6,926 nucleotides of DNA from DATIXD01 sp035518875 (GTDB taxonomy: Bacteria; Pseudomonadota; Gammaproteobacteria; Methylococcales; Methylococcaceae), in the NCBI GenBank assembly GCA_035518875.1, contig DATIXD010000134.1, forward strand, positions 1 through 6,926. Reading direction: 5' to 3'. Position 1 is the stretch's first letter. Every line of letters starts with the position of its first letter. The notes below the pieces were generated by a model that did not search any database, was not told the DNA's origin, and saw only the letters and a list, made by a program, of their open reading frames with translations. The position numbers and the translations under genes are program-made. This document shows, one piece after another, positions 6,009-6,926 of the stretch.

Positions 6009-6926
6009 ATGCCACGATTCTACCTGTTCGAGGCTGTTTTTCTGCTGCTGTGTATCTTCTTCTTAAGACCGGCATTGACGCAGGAAATCCTCCCGAGGCC
6101 GGAGGGGCCTTTCACGGGCTCAATCGGAGCGAGCTACCGGGATTCGGCGCCGGCTTGGCCGCACCCCGTTCGCGCCCCCGACCATGCGCCGAACGTCATC
6201 ATCATCCTGCTGGACGACATCGGCTTCGGCCAGCTGGGCAGTTACGGCGGTCCCATCGACACCCCCCACATCGACAAGCTGGCGATGGGCGGCCTGCGTT
6301 ACGTCAACTTTCACACCACCGGGCTCGGCGCGCCGACCAACGCCGCGTTGCTCACCGGCCGCAACCACCATGCCGTCGGTATGGCGGTGGCGCCGGATGC
6401 CGCAACGGGGTTCCCAGGCTCGAACGGGCATCTGCCGAAGAGTGCAGCCAGCCTGGCGGAAGTACTTAAGCTCTCCGGCTACAACACCTTCGCGGTTGGT
6501 CGCTGGGATCTGGTGCCCGCGACGGCCGCCACGGTGGCGGGCCCGTTCGATCAATGGCCGCTGGGGCTGGGATTCGAACGCTATTACGGGTTCCTGGCCG
6601 GCGAAACCGATCAGTGGATGCCTGCGCTCAGCGAGGATAACCACCGCATCGCGACGCCCGTAAAGCCCGGTTATCACCTGATCGCCGATCTCACCGACCG
6701 GGCGATCGCCTACCTCCGAGACCAGCAGCAGGCCGGCAACCGCCGCCCGTTCTTTCTCTACTTGGCCTATGGGGCCGGGCACGCTCCGTTGCAGGCGCCC
6801 CGCGAATGGATTGACCGGTACGACGGGCGATTCGACCGCGGCTGGGACCAGGTGCGCGCGGAGACGTTCGAACGCCAGAAGCGGCTCGGGATCCTGCCGA
6901 AAAACGTGCGAATCCCATCGCGTCCT
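6009..6926 (+). CDS. Exported arylsulfatase homologue with a degraded active site (likely pseudoenzyme), 3' end outside window
   Basis: The first 306 codons are present without a stop. ATG at 6009 follows GGAG (5999-6002) at 6 bases. Residues 5-19 form a hydrophobic signal segment, with export to the periplasm likely. The family layout is clear: VIIILLDDIGFGQLGSYGG (63-81; metal ligands D69, D70), TPHIDKLA (85-92), LLTGRNHH (114-121), GPFDQWPLGLGFERYYGF (178-195), GHAPLQAPREWIDRYDG (257-273, H258) and GWDQVRAETFERQKRLGILP (278-297). The sulfatase signature C-x-P-S/T-R, where Cys becomes formylglycine, reads GAPTN (107-111): the nucleophile is Gly and the Arg is Asn. The GKWH motif reads GRWD (164-167). 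By comparison with P. aeruginosa arylsulfatase (from memory), C51, R55, K113 and H115 are all replaced, while D13, D14 and H211 are kept. Sulfate-ester hydrolysis by the usual mechanism is therefore not expected, yet the frame is intact, which suggests another retained role. Confidence 0.87.
   Translation, partial: MPRFYLFEAVFLLLCIFFLRPALTQEILPRPEGPFTGSIGASYRDSAPAWPHPVRAPDHAPNVIIILLDDIGFGQLGSYGGPIDTPHIDKLAMGGLRYVNFHTTGLGAPTNAALLTGRNHHAVGMAVAPDAATGFPGSNGHLPKSAASLAEVLKLSGYNTFAVGRWDLVPATAATVAGPFDQWPLGLGFERYYGFLAGETDQWMPALSEDNHRIATPVKPGYHLIADLTDRAIAYLRDQQQAGNRRPFFLYLAYGAGHAPLQAPREWIDRYDGRFDRGWDQVRAETFERQKRLGILPKNVRIPSRP

Noticed and set aside
6120..6782. Minus-strand open frame (220 codons) opposite the sulfatase homologue
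   Set aside because: The plus strand carries continuous sulfatase-family motifs over the same bases; the minus frame is a shadow.
6783..6794. Leu at the second position of the HAPH-like motif (HAPL) as another lost catalytic residue in the sulfatase homologue
   Set aside because: The active arylsulfatase of P. aeruginosa also has leucine there as I recall it, so it is not evidence of inactivation.

Overview
The window reads as an accessory region of a GC-rich Gram-negative bacterium, most likely a proteobacterium. The codon use, the IS3- and IS91-type mobile DNA, the CAT-like enzyme and the exported sulfatase homologue all fit this. A gammaproteobacterium is a reasonable guess, but no marker gene fixes the taxon.

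Left edge (1-464): the first 19 codons of a minus-strand tyrosine recombinase, of the type that accompanies IS91-like transposases, run off position 1. Just upstream of its start is a long bulged inverted repeat (71-116) that reaches into the Shine-Dalgarno sequence. A decayed C-terminal piece of an IS3-family transposase (about 285-464, plus strand) follows, with an in-frame stop.

Centre (456-4473, all minus strand): a tight three-gene operon, transcribed in the order SGNH/GDSL hydrolase-like membrane-anchored protein, NodU/CmcH/TobZ-type O-carbamoyltransferase, and a four-helix membrane protein. The first two genes overlap by ATGA and the third starts 11 bases after the second. The third gene appears to fuse an SxtJ-like protein to a DUF5989/SxtK-like tail. 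The set resembles the sxtI-sxtJ-sxtK trio of saxitoxin clusters, but there are no toxin genes here. A role in carbamoylating, and perhaps de-acylating or acylating, a cell-surface or secreted glycan or metabolite is inferred.

Right (4816-6926): a 342-base gap without a recognised gene, then a minus-strand CAT-fold O-acetyltransferase (4816-5490). Next comes a remnant of a small recombinase-associated HTH protein (5723-5872). Last is a plus-strand exported arylsulfatase homologue (6009 to the window end). It keeps the sulfatase fold motifs but has lost the formylglycine cysteine, the adjacent arginine and the lysine/histidine pair of the active site, so it is probably a pseudoenzyme.

Most notable are the pseudo-sulfatase, the SxtJ-SxtK/DUF5989 fusion inside a compact carbamoylation cassette, and the bulged hairpin at the recombinase start. 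Mobile-element fragments lie on both sides of the cassette, which suggests it sits in a region of repeated insertion and loss.
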